A DNA stretch of 64,000 bases from Atopsyche davidsoni (lineage: Eukaryota; Arthropoda; Insecta; Trichoptera; Hydrobiosidae): assembly GCA_022113835.1 (NCBI GenBank), contig JAILWY010000011.1, positions 7,064,501-7,128,500 of the forward strand. The letters are read 5' to 3'. Below are positions 1 through 14,220 of this stretch, piece after piece (position 1 is the first letter of the stretch; each line of letters opens with the position of its first letter). The notes beneath the pieces are model-generated. The model ran no database searches and was not told the origin of the DNA. It was given only the letters and a program-made list of their open reading frames with translations. Both the position numbers and the translations under genes were made by a program.

Positions 1-769
1 AAAAATTCACCCATCAAAGAGATCAGCCACCATAAGATGCTATTTCAACAGTTGTTTTTTATGATTTTCCGGAAAGAATCATTATTTAGAAAATTATAAC
101 GATATATTTATTTTCGCTATCATTCATCATTTTAATTAGTATAATACAAACAATTAGATGCAATTTTTATTAAAAAATTATGAAATGTAAAAATTTACTA
201 TTTAAGTGTAGATAGGCACGGTGATCAAAGTGAGATGAAAATTGGTTAGTGACGAAAATTTTAATGCCTTGATGTTTTTAGAAACAAATTTCGGATCTTC
301 AATGCTTTATTTATTCTGATATTTTATATAAAAGAAATAATAAAGGAAAGATGTATAATAAAAAAATATATCTTATTTTCAATATCCCAAATAGTAAAAA
401 TAAAGTGTCGTGTCAACGTGGTTTGTGCAAAGTTTGTAAGATCAGAAATATTGATACAGCCTGACACCAAGAACAAAACTAAATTAATATCAACTGCTAA
501 AACTTTCAAATATCAAATTTCGTCGATGTAAATTTTCTTATTTTGATTATTGGCATATATAATAATAATTAAATAATTGTTTTTTTTAAAGCATAACATA
601 TAAATGTATCTTTAAATATTTCGTACTGTCGCAAAATAATAAAAGCAGTAACTAATAAGTAAATTTAACGATGATTATAGAGACAAAAATATTTTATAAA
701 TATTAAAGTAGTAACATATTGTTCAAACGTAGCAAATTAAATCGGTGAGACAATTAATTCATGCTTTAC

Positions 770-985
770 CTGAAATACAAGATATCCGGTCGTTTTTCTT
801 CTATTTAGGAAGGTTCACAGAAATAATAAATATATATATCGTTGCAATATTGATTTACTAAACATAAAAAGCAGAAAAGTTCAAAAAAATATATAATTCT
901 ACACAAAAACAAGCACCCGTCCGAGATATCAAGAGTCACTGAAGCCGGACCAGAAGCAACCGTTAAACCTTAAAAAATTATATAT
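770..985 (-). promoter_or_regulatory. Core promoter and leader exon of a CT gene left of the window
   Basis: On the minus strand an arthropod initiator TCAGTGA puts +1 at 940, AT-rich TATA-like sequence lies upstream (963-987), and a GC-rich stretch at about +18 to +27 resembles a motif-ten element. The leader exon runs 940 to 770 and ends in a consensus donor CAG|GTAAAG. The same block stands 1.2 to 1.4 kb upstream of CT1, CT2 and CT3, so this copy should drive another CT gene whose coding exons lie just outside the window on the left. Confidence 0.6.
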
Positions 986-1084
986 TTTAATGTTATTCAT
1001 CTTTTCAAAGTAGGGAAGGGGCTATCTTTGTATTTTATTTCAATTTATCATAAATTCAGCAAAATAAAAGTTTATACTTGTTTC

Positions 1085-1086
<2 letters not shown>

Positions 1087-1153
<67 letters not shown>
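1087..1153. repeat. (TA)n microsatellite
   Basis: Uninterrupted TA dinucleotide tract of about 66 bp in the spacer downstream of the next-left leader exon. A similar tract occurs at 8597-8658 in a different place of the following unit. Confidence 0.95.
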
Positions 1154-1156
<3 letters not shown>

Positions 1157-2573
1157 ACAGGTATATCCTAATTCTGAAAAAAAAATATCTTTAGATGTTG
1201 GTAATGGCTAATCACGCATAAGCGATTAACAAGAAGGTTAATTAAAGGTGAAGGTTTCTTAAGAAATAGGGTCAGGGCATTATTTTTTCCGATATTATTC
1301 TCTTAGTATATTTTAGTGTGACTAGTTTCACTAACAATTATATTTATATATGCCAATAGTATAAGTTAGTGAAACTTTTGACACCTAATAATAAAACGTG
1401 AAATTATTTAATAAAAAAAAAATGGATTTTTCCACCTCTGTTCTTCATCTGCGGCCGTTACCACCAAACCTGTATTGATGGAAGAGTTTTTACAAGAGGC
1501 CAATAAAAAAGGTAGATACAGCCAATCACGAACTAGGAAACAAATTCGGACAAATCAACTTAGTATTTTTATTTAAAATATCACGAAATTCAAATTTATT
1601 CTCCGGTTTACAACAACCATACTTGTATGACGACATTTGACTATATATTTTAAATGCATATATGTTGCCTTAACCAAGGTTACAAGTTGCTCAAAAAACA
1701 ACAAAATTAAATGTGGATTTTGCATCAATTTAAATTCTAAAATCTCCAAATATTGTTTACGCCACAATGAAATTTGCATTCTTTTAAATCTATTTTAGTA
1801 GTGTTTTTAAAAATTTAAGATTCAAAAGTGGATTTGTATTTTTTTACTATTAAAATAAAAATAGCAAATTCATAATTTTTAATCAACAGAGGGAATTAAT
1901 ATATATTATAAAAATATAAAATATACTTTTGGTATTTATAAATGTATAAAAGTAACAAACATACAAATAAGTTAAGTGAAAAACTTAACTATAAAATAAA
2001 CCTTACGCACGCCACTTGCATTTTGTGATATGTAATGTAATCTTAACATTTGTGATTGCACATTTCCTTCGGTTTATCTGTTATTTTCTGCGCAAGCAGT
2101 TAAATTCATGTTTTGTTTTGATTTGTAACAAAACAGAGAAAACGGGTCATTTTTTTAAAAAGTTTGTTTAAAATGTTGCATTTGAAAAATTGTTATTAGT
2201 TTATGTTGTATTAAATTTCAATGAAACGTTTTTATTTCAATAATATTTGATTCCTTCACGACATACAGGCATAATTTGAAAATCCCCAAATTTATGTAAA
2301 TATGAAAAGTTAAATGGCTGTGAAGCCTTCTCAGATTATTTGATGAAGACTATGAAAACGCTTAGAAAATTGAATTTTTTTAAAACTTTCAGCCTTTAGG
2401 CTTTTCGCAATTTATTTATAAATAAAGTCTTTGTGCTACATAAATTGTTTTTTTTTTTGGAGTTTCACAATTGAAATATTTTTTTTAATAAAAACAAATA
2501 TTTTACAAAAAAATTTTTGGGAAATATAAAAGAAATAAAGTGAATACGTATTTATCTATAATCAATAATATTA

Positions 2574-5500
2574 TCAATCAATGTTCAATTTCCTGAAGGA
2601 CCCGTGCATTTCAGAACGCTCCGAATATATGTGACATGGTTTTCCTTGTCGCTTGCTTTCATCCGTCTTAATATCCTTCATATTTATCAAGAGGTCACGA
2701 TACTGAGGAGACGACATGGCTTCTACCCAATTATCTGAAAATTTATCCGATAACACATATCATTGATAAAACATTCGTAAAATTGAAGCAAAATCACATG
2801 TACTGTAAATTTTTTAAAATAGTAATTGATATATTTTATATATTTATTTGTTACTTTAGTTGGTTTCAGTTACAGCTGTAGTCGGTGCAGTAAAAATATT
2901 CAGGCTTTATAACAAGTCTAATTTTTTTTTTGGGGGTTGAGGTCTGGACAGCAAACATGCAAAAATTGATGTGATTGAAATGTGTCTTTATAGGGGAATC
3001 CTTAAAATAACATGGGTTGATTGCATCACAAATGAGAGGCTCAGTTTAGGCCATACTTTTTTAATTAATATATATAACCTACTGCAGGCTGATGTTTAGA
3101 AAAGTATTTACGCCTGCAGCTGAAAGCCAGGAACACAGCTGGATTAGTAAGACTCGATACAAGTAAATGTTCAGCGAGATGGTCACCAACTTTCTTTGAA
3201 GAATGGCACTTGATGAAGATCAAAAGTAAGTGCACGGTTGCTCACCTGTAATTTGTGTTGATGTTAGCTCATGCGTCCCGCCCATGTCTTTGGGGAACAC
3301 ATCTCTTGGTATGAAATCGAAAACGGTGTCTATCGAACTATGCATGTGTATTCTTTCAGTTAATTTTGACTTTAAATATGATTGCATCACTTTTATTACC
3401 ATTTCTGCGAACGGGGGACATTTTATCATGTGAATGCCCTTGATACTTGCACCGTAGCAATTCTGAAAAAAAAAATTGAAAGTATTTCCGGTGAACGATT
3501 TATATATTTCATTCGGGGTTCGTATAAATTATGCGCAAATAATATAAGAAAATAATAAATATGCTTTAAGTACGCCGGCTAGACAGCTTATGTGAAAGCC
3601 TTAATTTAACATGCTAGAGAAATGTTATTAATAAGCTTATATTAATTGTGTAAATAAAATAAAACGATTAATGTAACAAATGACGTTTATCATTGGTAAT
3701 GCGTTGTTTTTTCAGTTATACAAGGCATTTTATTAAATGATACACCGATGGCTGAAATAAATTGTGGGATATATATAACATAATAAATGACTAAAGTATG
3801 TTAAGTTACATTAAATTGATGAAACGTGTTTCAGTGATAAATTTTAAATTTAAATATGCTTAGTTGTACTAATAATAATAATTTATTTTTTTACTTCTAA
3901 GATGAAGAATGCTTTCTTCACTTGGGTTAGCGTCAACTTCAGCACGTGGGCCATTTTGATATTGCTCATGTCCCACACCTGGTATTCATTGTGGTAGGCT
4001 TCTAGCTCTAGACGAAAATCTCCCATTAATATGGCAAGAGTTGTATTAAGTAATGGGTCGTAAAGATCGGACATGTCGTCAATTATTCTAAGGACAAAAA
4101 GTTACATTTATTTCACCAAAACAATCCATGTATATAAAAAAAAAAAATATTATTTCGGTTTTTGGGTGTTGAGCGCTTTTCAGTTTTCTGTTCTTAGAGA
4201 TTTCGGTTCCTGTGAAGGATTTATAATTTTTTTTTCTAAAGATTGCCACAGCACGTATCTCAAGTGTTAGAGGACAGAAAAAAATTAAGCAGCTCAACAC
4301 CTATGCAGCAAAATACTTGAAAAAATAACGAGTGATAAAGCCTACAATCAATTAAACGTACATTGAAAAATAATTGGGTACCATCAAAATTGTTAAACCC
4401 TGATAATTATTATGATTTAAAGTGTGTTTTTATTATTGTATCAAAGTATTGGTTTTAAAAGCAAATTAAGTACATTTTTATTGACATTTATGTGTTAACG
4501 TTTGAAGTATAAATTCTCGTTAAACCTTTTATTTAATATGTTAATATGTTATTGAAGCTAATTTAGGCAATATTTTTATAAAAAATTATTAAGGGTTGTT
4601 TTGACTTTCGACATGCTAAGATGGCCATCTTCAATGTTGTACGCTGGCGAAAGACTCAAAAAAATTAAAAATGAGCACAATACTTTTTTTTAATATTATA
4701 ATAACATCTGGTGGTTTTTATTTGGAAACATAAAAAAAAATTAAAATTCAGCTCACCTAAATATAAGCACTCTGGCGTTGTCTGGAGTCCACTTAGGAAG
4801 AACCAAGAGCTGTACAACCTTCAAGTATTCCTGAAGAGTAGAGCTCATGATGTCTCTGTTGGAAAAGAACTCCGGCATGAAAGTTCTGGCCATTAGTAAA
4901 TTTTCAATTTTTCCTTTTGCCTTCTCAACACTGCATTTATTGACTATAAGTGTTCTACGCAGATGTTCAATTGCTAAAAAAATATGTTACATGTTAAAAG
5001 TTAATCAATTCCACGTTCACATAAAAATAAATCCATTATTATTAAATTAATACAGGTTATAAGGGTTTCAGGATTAATCATCCCTTGCTGGTATTATTTT
5101 TAGTAATGTAATATTTAATATTGTACATAATCCACCTATATATAACATATCAATTATGGCTTTTTCTCCTACAATTGTCCTTTGCAAATAGTTTAAGAAA
5201 CCTCATTTTGTTGAAGATGCTTATTTCCCATGTTGGCGAAACTAGTTAATGGGAACAATATACAATTTATTATTTAACTTTAAATATAAATATTTTTCCT
5301 TTTGCCTTCTCAACACTGCATTTATTGACTATAATCATTCTACGCAGATGTTCAGTTGCTAAAAAATATGCCACAAGTCACAAATTAATTAATACCAAAA
5401 AACCCTTAAAATATATCAGTTATTATTAAAAATAATAAAGGTTACAAGGGTTTCAACTTTAATCACCCCTTGTTGGTAATATTTTTAGTAAAATTATAGT

Positions 5501-6221
5501 TAATATTGTACATAATCCACTTATATATATATCTCATCAATTATGGCAACAAAATTATCATTTGCATATAGTTTACGAAACCTCATTTTGTTGATGATGC
5601 TAACCTATTACGTTGGCAAACTACTTAATGGGAACAGTATGCAATATTCTTTAAATTAAAATATTATTATGGATTTCCATCGCGTATTATGATAGTGGCT
5701 CTTGTGTTGGAGATATAAGTAAGAATTATTAATTTATAATTATAACGCTTAAGCTCTCAAAGAGAATGAGTCAATACATTTTTATTAACAATCTAGTTAA
5801 AAATATTCAGATTTATTCAACGTCACTTTGATTCGAAGCTACCAGTTTCACCAATATGCGTCTTCAGTCAGAGATGTCAACCAAGATATGAATGAAGATG
5901 CTATCCTATTAGGTTGGCAAAAACTTTTATTACTTAAATAATAAAGTGAGATTCCAATTAAAATATATATGAAAGACAAACGATAGCTGAAACTTTTAAA
6001 CATTCTGACGATTGTGGTGCAAAATCGAAACATGAAAAGACAAATATAAAAATATGTTTACTGGGTTCTGCTTTCGGAAAGTGAGGCTGGAGTCTGTACC
6101 AGTCTTGGATCAGACGGACGCTTTTATCCAAGAACTTCAAAGTAATGCCTTTATTCTTCAGAACTCTTTCTATGTCGTGTTCATCAGTATCAAACAGGAT
6201 TCTCATGTAGTCTCGAGCCAT
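2574..6221 (-). CDS. CT1: CRAL-TRIO lipid-binding protein, 315 aa, intact
   Basis: Five coding exons: 6062-6221, 4757-4973, 3895-4087, 3246-3462, 2574-2734; all introns GT-AG, phases 1-2-0-1, 948 nt including TGA. The start is the first ATG after a 3' splice site (TTCTAG, 15 nt upstream) joining the leader exon at 7393-7562. Residues 1-53 begin the CRAL-TRIO-N helices (RLIQDWYRLQPHFPKAEP); exon 2 continues them (VNKCSVEKAKGKIENLL, then LMARTFMPEFFSNRD). Exons 3 and 4 form the lipid-binding fold, with the family signature IIKCPP/MIKCPP strand and FPKDMGG loop in exon 4. Exon 5 ends in the conserved tail DESKR...GSFRKLNID. Length fits the alpha-tocopherol transfer protein/clavesin-like family. 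Expected role: soluble carrier of a hydrophobic ligand; ligand unknown. Intron 1 holds a duplicated piece of exon 2 (see 4907-5650). Confidence 0.88.
4907..5650. repeat. Direct duplication containing a partial copy of CT1 exon 2
   Basis: About 370-385 bp is present twice in tandem (roughly 4907-5290 and 5291-5650). The second copy carries the 3' splice site and the first ~68 nt of CT1 exon 2 (5294-5361), then runs into intron sequence without the rest of the exon or its donor. It is therefore an exon fragment with a decoy acceptor inside intron 1. Confidence 0.8.
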
Positions 6222-7392
6222 TTTTAAGTTTCACCCTAGAATTATAAAGTACTTATTTACAAATAATAACCATTGAAATAACATGTTTTTAAATACCCAC
6301 AGTATAACTTTTGTAATATGATATGTTAATACTATAAGCTCCTTATTAAGAAAAGTGTTAGCAATACCACAGTTTATTTTAAGTGTTTTTAAAGACCCCT
6401 AGCACTAGCATTAAAGCATATATAAATACTATTACAAAATAACCATTGAAATAACATGTTTTTAAATACTCATAGTATAATTTTTTCAACATGATATGTT
6501 TATACTATATTTTAAAGACTCAATTTTAAAGACATAAGAGAAGTGTTAGCAATATCATTGTTTATTTATAGTGTTCATTTGGCAGCTAATTGAAATAATT
6601 ATCTTTTATTGATTGAATAAATGGCTATTTGTAATTCGGTATTTATTATCAGAAATCTATCGTCTGTGATAACCCAAAAGTATTGATTCAATAAATTCTG
6701 TAAAATGTCTGTCAGGGTGCTAACGATAAATATAAGCTTATTATATACCATTATGATAATAAGCACAAAAAAAGACAGCAGTATACCTAATTTTAAAAAA
6801 TATTCATGTAAATGTGTGTATGTATATATGCATTTTACATCAGTCGGTTTAGTCAGAGTTGGCTAACATTGAATGTATATACATATTGGTTTATAAATAC
6901 AACATTAATGTCGTTGACCTACTTCATTATTTATTTTTTATGATTAAGGCACCGGGTTTGTGATAAAAATTCTAGATGCGTTGATGTTTTTTGAAAAAAA
7001 ATTCGATACATCAACGCTTTATACAATCTGATATTTTATATAAACGAAATAATTAAAAAAAATTGATATAGCCTGACACACAAGAATAAAATAAAATTAA
7101 TATCAACAGCTAAAAACTTTCAAATGTAAAATTTCGTCGATGTATTTTTCATATTTTGATAATTGGCATACAGAAAAGTAATCAAATAAGTAGGAAATAA
7201 TTTTTGGAAATAACAATTAAGTTATCTTTAAATATTTTGAAGTGTCGCAAATTAATAAAAACAGTAATTAATAAGTAAATTTAATGATGATTATAGTGCC
7301 AAAAATATTTAATAAATATTAAAAGCGAAAGTAGTAACAAAATGTTCAAACGTAGCAAATTAAATTGGTGAGACAGTAAATTCATGCTTTAC

Positions 7393-7596
7393 CTGATATA
7401 CAAGATAATCTGTCGTTTTTCTTCTATTTAGGAAGGTTCACAGAAATTATAAATATATATATCGTTGCAATATTGATTTACTAAACACAAAAACCAGAAA
7501 AGTTCAAAAGAAATATATAATTCTACACAAATAAGCACCCGTCCGAGATATCAAGAGTCACTGAAGCCGGACCGGTAGCAACCGATTCATATAATA
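7393..7596 (-). promoter_or_regulatory. CT1 core promoter and leader exon
   Basis: Minus strand: TATA-like ATTATATGA at 7587-7595 (about -25 to -33), initiator TCAGTGA with +1 at 7562, GC-rich CGGACGGG at about +18 to +25 resembling a motif-ten element, and a donor CAG|GTAAAG closing a 170-nt leader exon at 7393. The leader would splice to the acceptor just 5' of the CT1 start codon at 6221. Placement rests on conservation among four tandem copies. Confidence 0.6.
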
Positions 7597-8594
7597 TAAT
7601 ATCTTTTAATGTTATTCATCCTTTCAAAATAGAGATGGGGCTTACTTTGTATTTATTTTATAAATTTTTGGATTACAAAACAGATATGTGTGTGTGTGAC
7701 TAAAAAAAAAGTTTATAAAAATAAAATTAAGTGCAAGAAATATCAATAAAAAAACGTGTTTTATTTATCGTTTATTACTAATTAAAGGAAAACCGGTTTT
7801 TCAGAGGAAGATGTAATACACAATATTATATTTATAAAATGTAATTATACTCTAGTGACGTATCAGGTTTTTAAAGTATTTTGTTTAGTCGATGCATTTT
7901 AATACGTTAGCAAGTAAAAGTAATTATTGTTATTGAGAATTTCCTTTATATTTATTATAAATTCAGCAAAACAATACATTAACCTGCTTCTATATATATA
8001 ACAGGTTTATGCCAATTCTAATAAAAATAATATCTAAAAATATTGGTAATGACTAATCACGCATAAGCGATTAAAACAACGATTGATTGACGGTGAAGGT
8101 TTCATAAAAAAATGGCTGATCATGTCAGGGCAACATTTTTTCTGTTATTTTAGTGGGACTAGTTTTGCCAACCTTTATTTTTAAGTTTGCCAATAGTATA
8201 AGTTAGTGAAAGTTAAAAAATAAAACGTGTATGAATTTTATTTCATCAAACACGACCACAAAGTCACGAACAAGGAATCAAATACAGACAAATCAATATA
8301 GTATTGTTATTTAAAATATCACAAAATTCCTATTCATATAAAGTAGCTCTAGCTCTGGATCAATTTTAAATCTTAAAACTCCGTGTGTTTTTTACGTCGT
8401 AAAGAAATTTTGCATTTTATTTATTTTGTTTTAGTAGTGTTTTTAACAATTTAAGAATTAAAGGGGGTTTTCTTATTGTAAAAATAAAATAGCAAACTTA
8501 AATAAGTGCTTGTTATTTAAAATTAATTTTCAATCAAACTTCTCAGAGCAATAAAAAAACCTTTTTTCAATAATATTAAATCAACAGAAGGAGT

Positions 8595-8596
<2 letters not shown>

Positions 8597-8658
<62 letters not shown>
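8597..8658. repeat. (AT)n microsatellite
   Basis: AT dinucleotide tract of about 60 bp in the CT1-CT2 spacer. Confidence 0.95.
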
Positions 8659-8664
<6 letters not shown>

Positions 8665-9417
8665 AATAAATTATATTTTTGGTATTTATTAATTTAAAAA
8701 AGAATATACTGCAAATAAAAAACAACAAATTAGTTTAGATGCATCTGTGTAAACTTTCTATATCGAATTTATATGTCTGATGGAACGCTTATCTAAAAAA
8801 TAATCCTTACGCACGCCACTGGCTTTATGTGATTTTTATTAAATTTTGTTATTGATTTAATCTTAACATTTGTGATTGCTCATTTCCTTCGGTTTATCTG
8901 TTATTTTCTGCGCAAGCAGTTAGTTTCATGTTTTGTTTTGATTTTTAACAAAACAGAGAAAACGGGTCATTTTTTTAAATGTTTGTTTGTTGCATTTTAT
9001 TAAATTTCAATAAAATGTTTTTATTTAAATAATCATTTATTCCTTCACGACAAACAGCTTTAATTTGCAATACCCCTTATTTAAGCAAATATGAGTAGTT
9101 AAATAGCTGTGAGGCCTTCTCAGATCATTTATTGATGACTCTGAAAACGCTCTCAAACCTGAATTTTCTAAATCTTTCAGCTCTTTGGCTTTTTGCATTT
9201 TTTTTATTAATAAAACCTTTGTGCTACCTGAAATGATCAATTGGAATATTTTTTAAACAAAACAAATATTTTTCAAAACCTTTTCGTGAAATATAAAATA
9301 AATAAAGTGAAGACACTTTTATCTCTTGTTTCTAGTCTCCAAAGAATATCCTTTTTCATTTAGTATAAGCTAGTTAGAATATTTAGTTAGAAAGGTTTTT
9401 CTCCCCATCTTGATGAA

Positions 9418-12400
9418 TCAATCAATGTCCAATTTCCTAAAGGACCCTTGCATATCAGAAAGCTCTGAATATATTTGACTTGGTTTTCCATGTCGCTTGC
9501 TTTCGTCCGTCTTAATATCCTTCATATTTATCAAAAGGTCGCGATACTGAGGAGACGACAAGGCTTCTACCCAATTATCTGAAAATTAAAGCAAAAACAC
9601 ATTTCATTGATAAAACAATCGTAAAATTGAAGCAAAATCACATAAACATTTATAAATAGAACGTGATATATTTTATATTTTCAGGAGTAATAGATCATAG
9701 TTCAGTAACAGATCATATTTCAGGATAAATATCTTTTTATATAGTTTTAGTTTTTTTGTGGAGGCCTAGACAACATAATAGCAAAAACCGATGCGATAGA
9801 AATGTGGCTTTATAGGGATATCTTATATTACCATGGGTTGTTCGCGTCAAAGATGAGAGACCTAAGATAAAGATTAATTATAATCTTCTACAACCGGTTG
9901 TCTAGGGAAAAATCTTAGTAAAAAGAGACACCGGAAGAAATTTACACCAGTGGCTGAAAGCCATGAACACAGTTGGATAAGTTGGGCTCAGGACAAGTAA
10001 ATGTTCAGCGAGATGGTCACCAACTTTCTCTGAAGAGAGGCACGTGAGAAAGATTAAAAATTAGTGAACAGTTTCTCACCTAAAATTTGTGTTGTTGTTA
10101 ACTCATAAGTCCCGCCCATGTCTTTAGGGAACACATCTCTTGGAATGAAATCGAAAAGGGATTCCATCGAACTATGCATGTGTATTCTTTCAACCAATTT
10201 CGACTTTATATATGATTGCATCATCTTTATTACCACCTCTGCGAACGGGGGACATTTTATAATATGAATACCCTTGACTCTTGCACCGTAGCACTTCTGA
10301 AACAAAAATATAAAAATTGTACTCCTAGTATACGTTTTATATATTTAAGTCGCAGTTCATACAAATTATGCACAAACAATATAAGAAAATAATAAAAATA
10401 CGCTGGTTAGACAGCTTATGTGAAAGCATTAATTTAACATGCTAGAGAAATGTTATCAATAAGCTTATAATTATTTTGTAAAGAAAATAAAACGATTAAT
10501 GTAACAAATGATCTTTATCATTGGTAATGCGTTGTTTTTTTCAGTTTTACAAGGCATTTTTTTAACTGTTACACCGATAGCTGAAATAAATACAACTATT
10601 AGGTATGGAAACTATAACACATTTAAAATTAAGATAAATGCAAGATAAAGTACTAAGCTTGGATCAGTTTGGTTTCATTGGATTGATGATACGTGCTTCA
10701 GTGATAAATTTTTAACTTAAATATGCTTAGTTTTACTAATAGAATGTATATGCGTTTTACTTCTAAGATGAAAAATGATTTTTTCAGTTGGGCTGGCGTC
10801 ATCTTCAGCACGTGGCCCATTCGGACATTGCTCATATCCCACACGTGGTATTCGTTCTGGTAGACATCTAGCTCGAGGCGTAAGTCTCCCATTAATATGG
10901 AAATAACTGTATTGAGTAATGGGTTGTAAAGATCGGATTTGTTGTTCATTATTCTAAGGACAAAAAAAATTCTATCATTTATGACCACCAAAACAAGCTA
11001 AATTAATAAAGCAAAATTAATTGATGATTTTGGTTTTTGGGTGCTGAGAGCTTTGTAGTTTTCTGTTCTTCGAAATATCGGTCGGGTTTTAAAGAATTCA
11101 TATATTTTTTCTTCTAAAAATGGCTCTAGCACGGATCTCAAGTGCCTGAGAACAGAAAGCTATTAAGCAAAACAATGTATTTTAAGTAATCAATTCACAT
11201 ATAAAACGATTTATTGAAAATATTTAAAAAATGATTGGGTTCATCAGAACTTTTAAACCCTTATAGATTTCGACTCAAGGTGTGTTTTTTTTATTTTATC
11301 GAATAATTGCTTTTAATGAATTAAATATATTTTGACTGACATTTATTTGTTTACAAGCATTATTAAAAGGAAAGTAAAGATTTCCTGATAAACCTTTTAT
11401 TTAAATTATAAATTTATTTTTGGTCTTGAATTATAATGATGTAATTTTTTTCGAAAAGTAACTGATAAAAAAAAATAGTGTTATAAATAGTATTGAAATA
11501 CAAATCCTTATTGAATCTAATTTTAACAATTATTTTTATATGAATATTATTAAGGGTTGCTTTAACATGCTATGATGGCATATTCAATTTTGTATGCTGG
11601 CGAAGGCAGTTTTGCCAAAGAAATAAAAAATGAGCACAACACATATTTTTTTAAGATATAATATTACAATGTTACAAAAAAAAAATTTACCAAAGGTAAA
11701 ATTCAGCTCACCTAAATATTGTCACTCTGGCGTCGTCTGGAGTACATTTGGGAAGAATCAAGTGCTGTTCAACCTTCAAGTATTCCTGAAGGGTTGGGGT
11801 CATGATGTCTCTGTTGGAAAAGTACTCCGGCATGAAAGTTCTGGCCATTAGTAAATTTTCAATTTTTCCTTTTGCCTTCTCAACACTGCATTTATTGACT
11901 GAAATCACTCTACGCAGATGTTCAATTGCTGAAAAAATATGTCATAAGTCACAAATTAATCAATTCAAAAATAAATAAATTATTATTAAAATTTATACAG
12001 GTAATAACGGTTTCAGCTTTCATCATCCCTTGGTTAAATAATATATAATATTGGATATAATACACGATTAGTGGGGAACATCAAATCCAAAACTTAACAA
12101 TTATGCCTCTTTCTCCTACAAATACTCATTTGCAAATAGTTTACGAAACATCATTTTGATGAAGATGCTGACCTATCACGTTGGCAAAACTAATTAATTG
12201 GAACAGTATGCAATATTCTTTGAATTAAAATATTATTTTAGATTTCCATCGAGTATTTTGATAGTGGCTCTGGTGCTGGGGAACTAAGAATTATTTATTT
12301 ATAATTATCGCGCTTTAGCTCTCAAAGAGAATGAGTCAATACATTTTTATTAATAATCTAGTTAAAAATATTCAGTTTTATTCAAGGTCACTTTGATTCG

Positions 12401-12782
12401 AAGCTCCCAGTTTCACAAATATGCGTTTCAGGCAATACGTCAACAAAGATATGAATCTGGGTGTTATCGAAGTATGTTTTTGTTACTAAAATAATATAGT
12501 GGAATTCCAATTAAAATATATATGAAAGACAGACGATTGCTGAAACTTTTAAACATTCTGACGATTGTGATAACTGTAGTGCAAAATTAAAACATAAAGG
12601 ATACATATAAAAATGTATTTACTGGGTTCTGCCTTCGGAAAGTGAGGCTGGAGTCTGTACCAGTCTTGGAGCAGACGGACGCTTTCATCCAAGTACTTCA
12701 AAGTGATGCCTTCATTATTCAGAACTCTTTCAATGTCGTGTTCATCAGTATCAAACAGGATTCTCTCGTAGTCTCGAACCAT
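9418..12782 (-). CDS. CT2: CRAL-TRIO lipid-binding protein, 315 aa, intact
   Basis: Exons: 12623-12782, 11712-11928, 10761-10953, 10080-10296, 9418-9578; phases 1-2-0-1, total 948 nt, stop TGA. Exon 1 holds the N-terminal helices (ESVRLLQDWYRLQPHFPKAEP), exon 2 the LMARTFMPEYFSNRD segment, exon 3 the HVWDMSNVRMGHVLK strand-helix, exon 4 KCYGARVKG, IIKCPPF and FPKDMGG, exon 5 the tail GSFRKLDID. Same length and exon lengths as CT1. Start fixed by the acceptor just upstream and by alignment with CT1 and CT3. It is very similar to CT3 in exon 4 and the adjacent introns, suggesting recent duplication or gene conversion. Probable soluble hydrophobic-ligand carrier; ligand unknown. Confidence 0.88.
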
Positions 12783-14013
12783 TTTTAAGTTTCACCCTTG
12801 AATTATTAAGTACTTTTTTACAAATAATTACCATTGAAATATCATGTTTTTAAATACCCACAGGATAAATTTTGCAATATGATATGTTAATACTATAAGC
12901 TCCTAATTAAGAAAAGTGTTAGCAATACCATAGTTTATTTTAAGTGTTTTTAAAGAACCCTAGCACTAGCATTAAAGCATATGTAAATACTATTACAATT
13001 ATTAAAGACAAAGATAAGAGATAGCAATACCATGGTGTACTGTAAGTGTTCATTTGTCAGCCAATATAAATAAATTTGTAATAAATATTTTTATTACATT
13101 AAATAAATGTCAATTTGTAATACGGTATTTATTTTCAGAATGTGCGTAGAAATCTATCGTCTGTGACAATCGTAAAATATTCATGTCTATGTGTCTTTTT
13201 CGGGGTGCAAACGAAAATATATATACAATTAGATGCAATTTTTATTAAAAAAAATGACAATAAGCACAAAAATAGACAGCGATAAGGAATATACCTAAAT
13301 TTTAAAATCACTATGCATTCATGTTAATGTTTGTGTTATGTAATGCATTTTACATCAGTCGGTTTAGTCAGAATTGGCCAACATTGAATCAATATACATA
13401 TTGGTTATTAAATACAACATTAATGTCGTTGACCTACTTCATTATTTAAATGCCAATGGTGCATGTATTTTTTATGATCTGAAAACGGGCTTGTGACGAA
13501 AGTTTTGATGCATTGATGTTTTTAGAAACAAATTTTGGATTTTCAATGCTTAATTTTTTCTGATATTTTATATAAAAGAAATAATAAAGAAAAAATGTAT
13601 AATAAAAAAATATATCATACTTTCAATATCACAAATAGTAAAAATAAAGTGTCATGTCTACTCGGCTAGTGCAAAGTTTGTAAGATCAGAAATATTGAAA
13701 CAGCTTCACACCAAGAACAAAATTAAATTAATATCAACTGTTAAAACTTTTAAATATGAAATTTCGGCGATGTATTTTTCATATTTTGATTATTGGCATA
13801 TATATTAATAATTAAAAAATTTGCTTTTTTTAAAGCATAACATAAAAATGTATCTTTTAATATTTCGTATTGTCGCAAAATTATGAAATCAGTAATTAAT
13901 ATGTAAATTTAACGATGATTATAGTGCCAAAAGTATTAAATAAATATTAAAGTAGTAACAAAATGTTCAAACGTAGCAAATTAAATTGGTTAGACAGTAA
14001 ATTCATGCTTTAC

Positions 14014-14220
14014 CTGAAATACAAGATATCTTGTCGTTTTTCTTCTATTTAAGAAGGTTTACAGAAATAATTTATATATATATCGTTGCAATATTGATTT
14101 ACTAAACATAGAAAGCAAAAAAGTTCACAAAATTATATAATTCTTCACACATACAAACACCCTTCCGAGAGGTATCACGAGTCACTGAAGCCGGACCAGT
14201 AACATTCGTTTTATTTAAAA
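14014..14220 (-). promoter_or_regulatory. CT2 core promoter and leader exon
   Basis: Third copy of the left-array promoter block: AT-rich TATA-like stretch near 14209-14219, initiator TCAGTGA with +1 at 14186, and donor CAG|GTAAAG at 14014 closing a 173-nt leader exon about 1.2 kb upstream of the CT2 start codon. Confidence 0.58.

Noticed and set aside
3230..3433. Plus-strand open frame of 67 codons
   Set aside because: It is the antisense of CT1 exon 4. Similar antisense frames over CT exons (for example 27745-28026, 35474-35683, 41515-41721, 45677-46027, 52857-53099, 55867-56139) are shadows.
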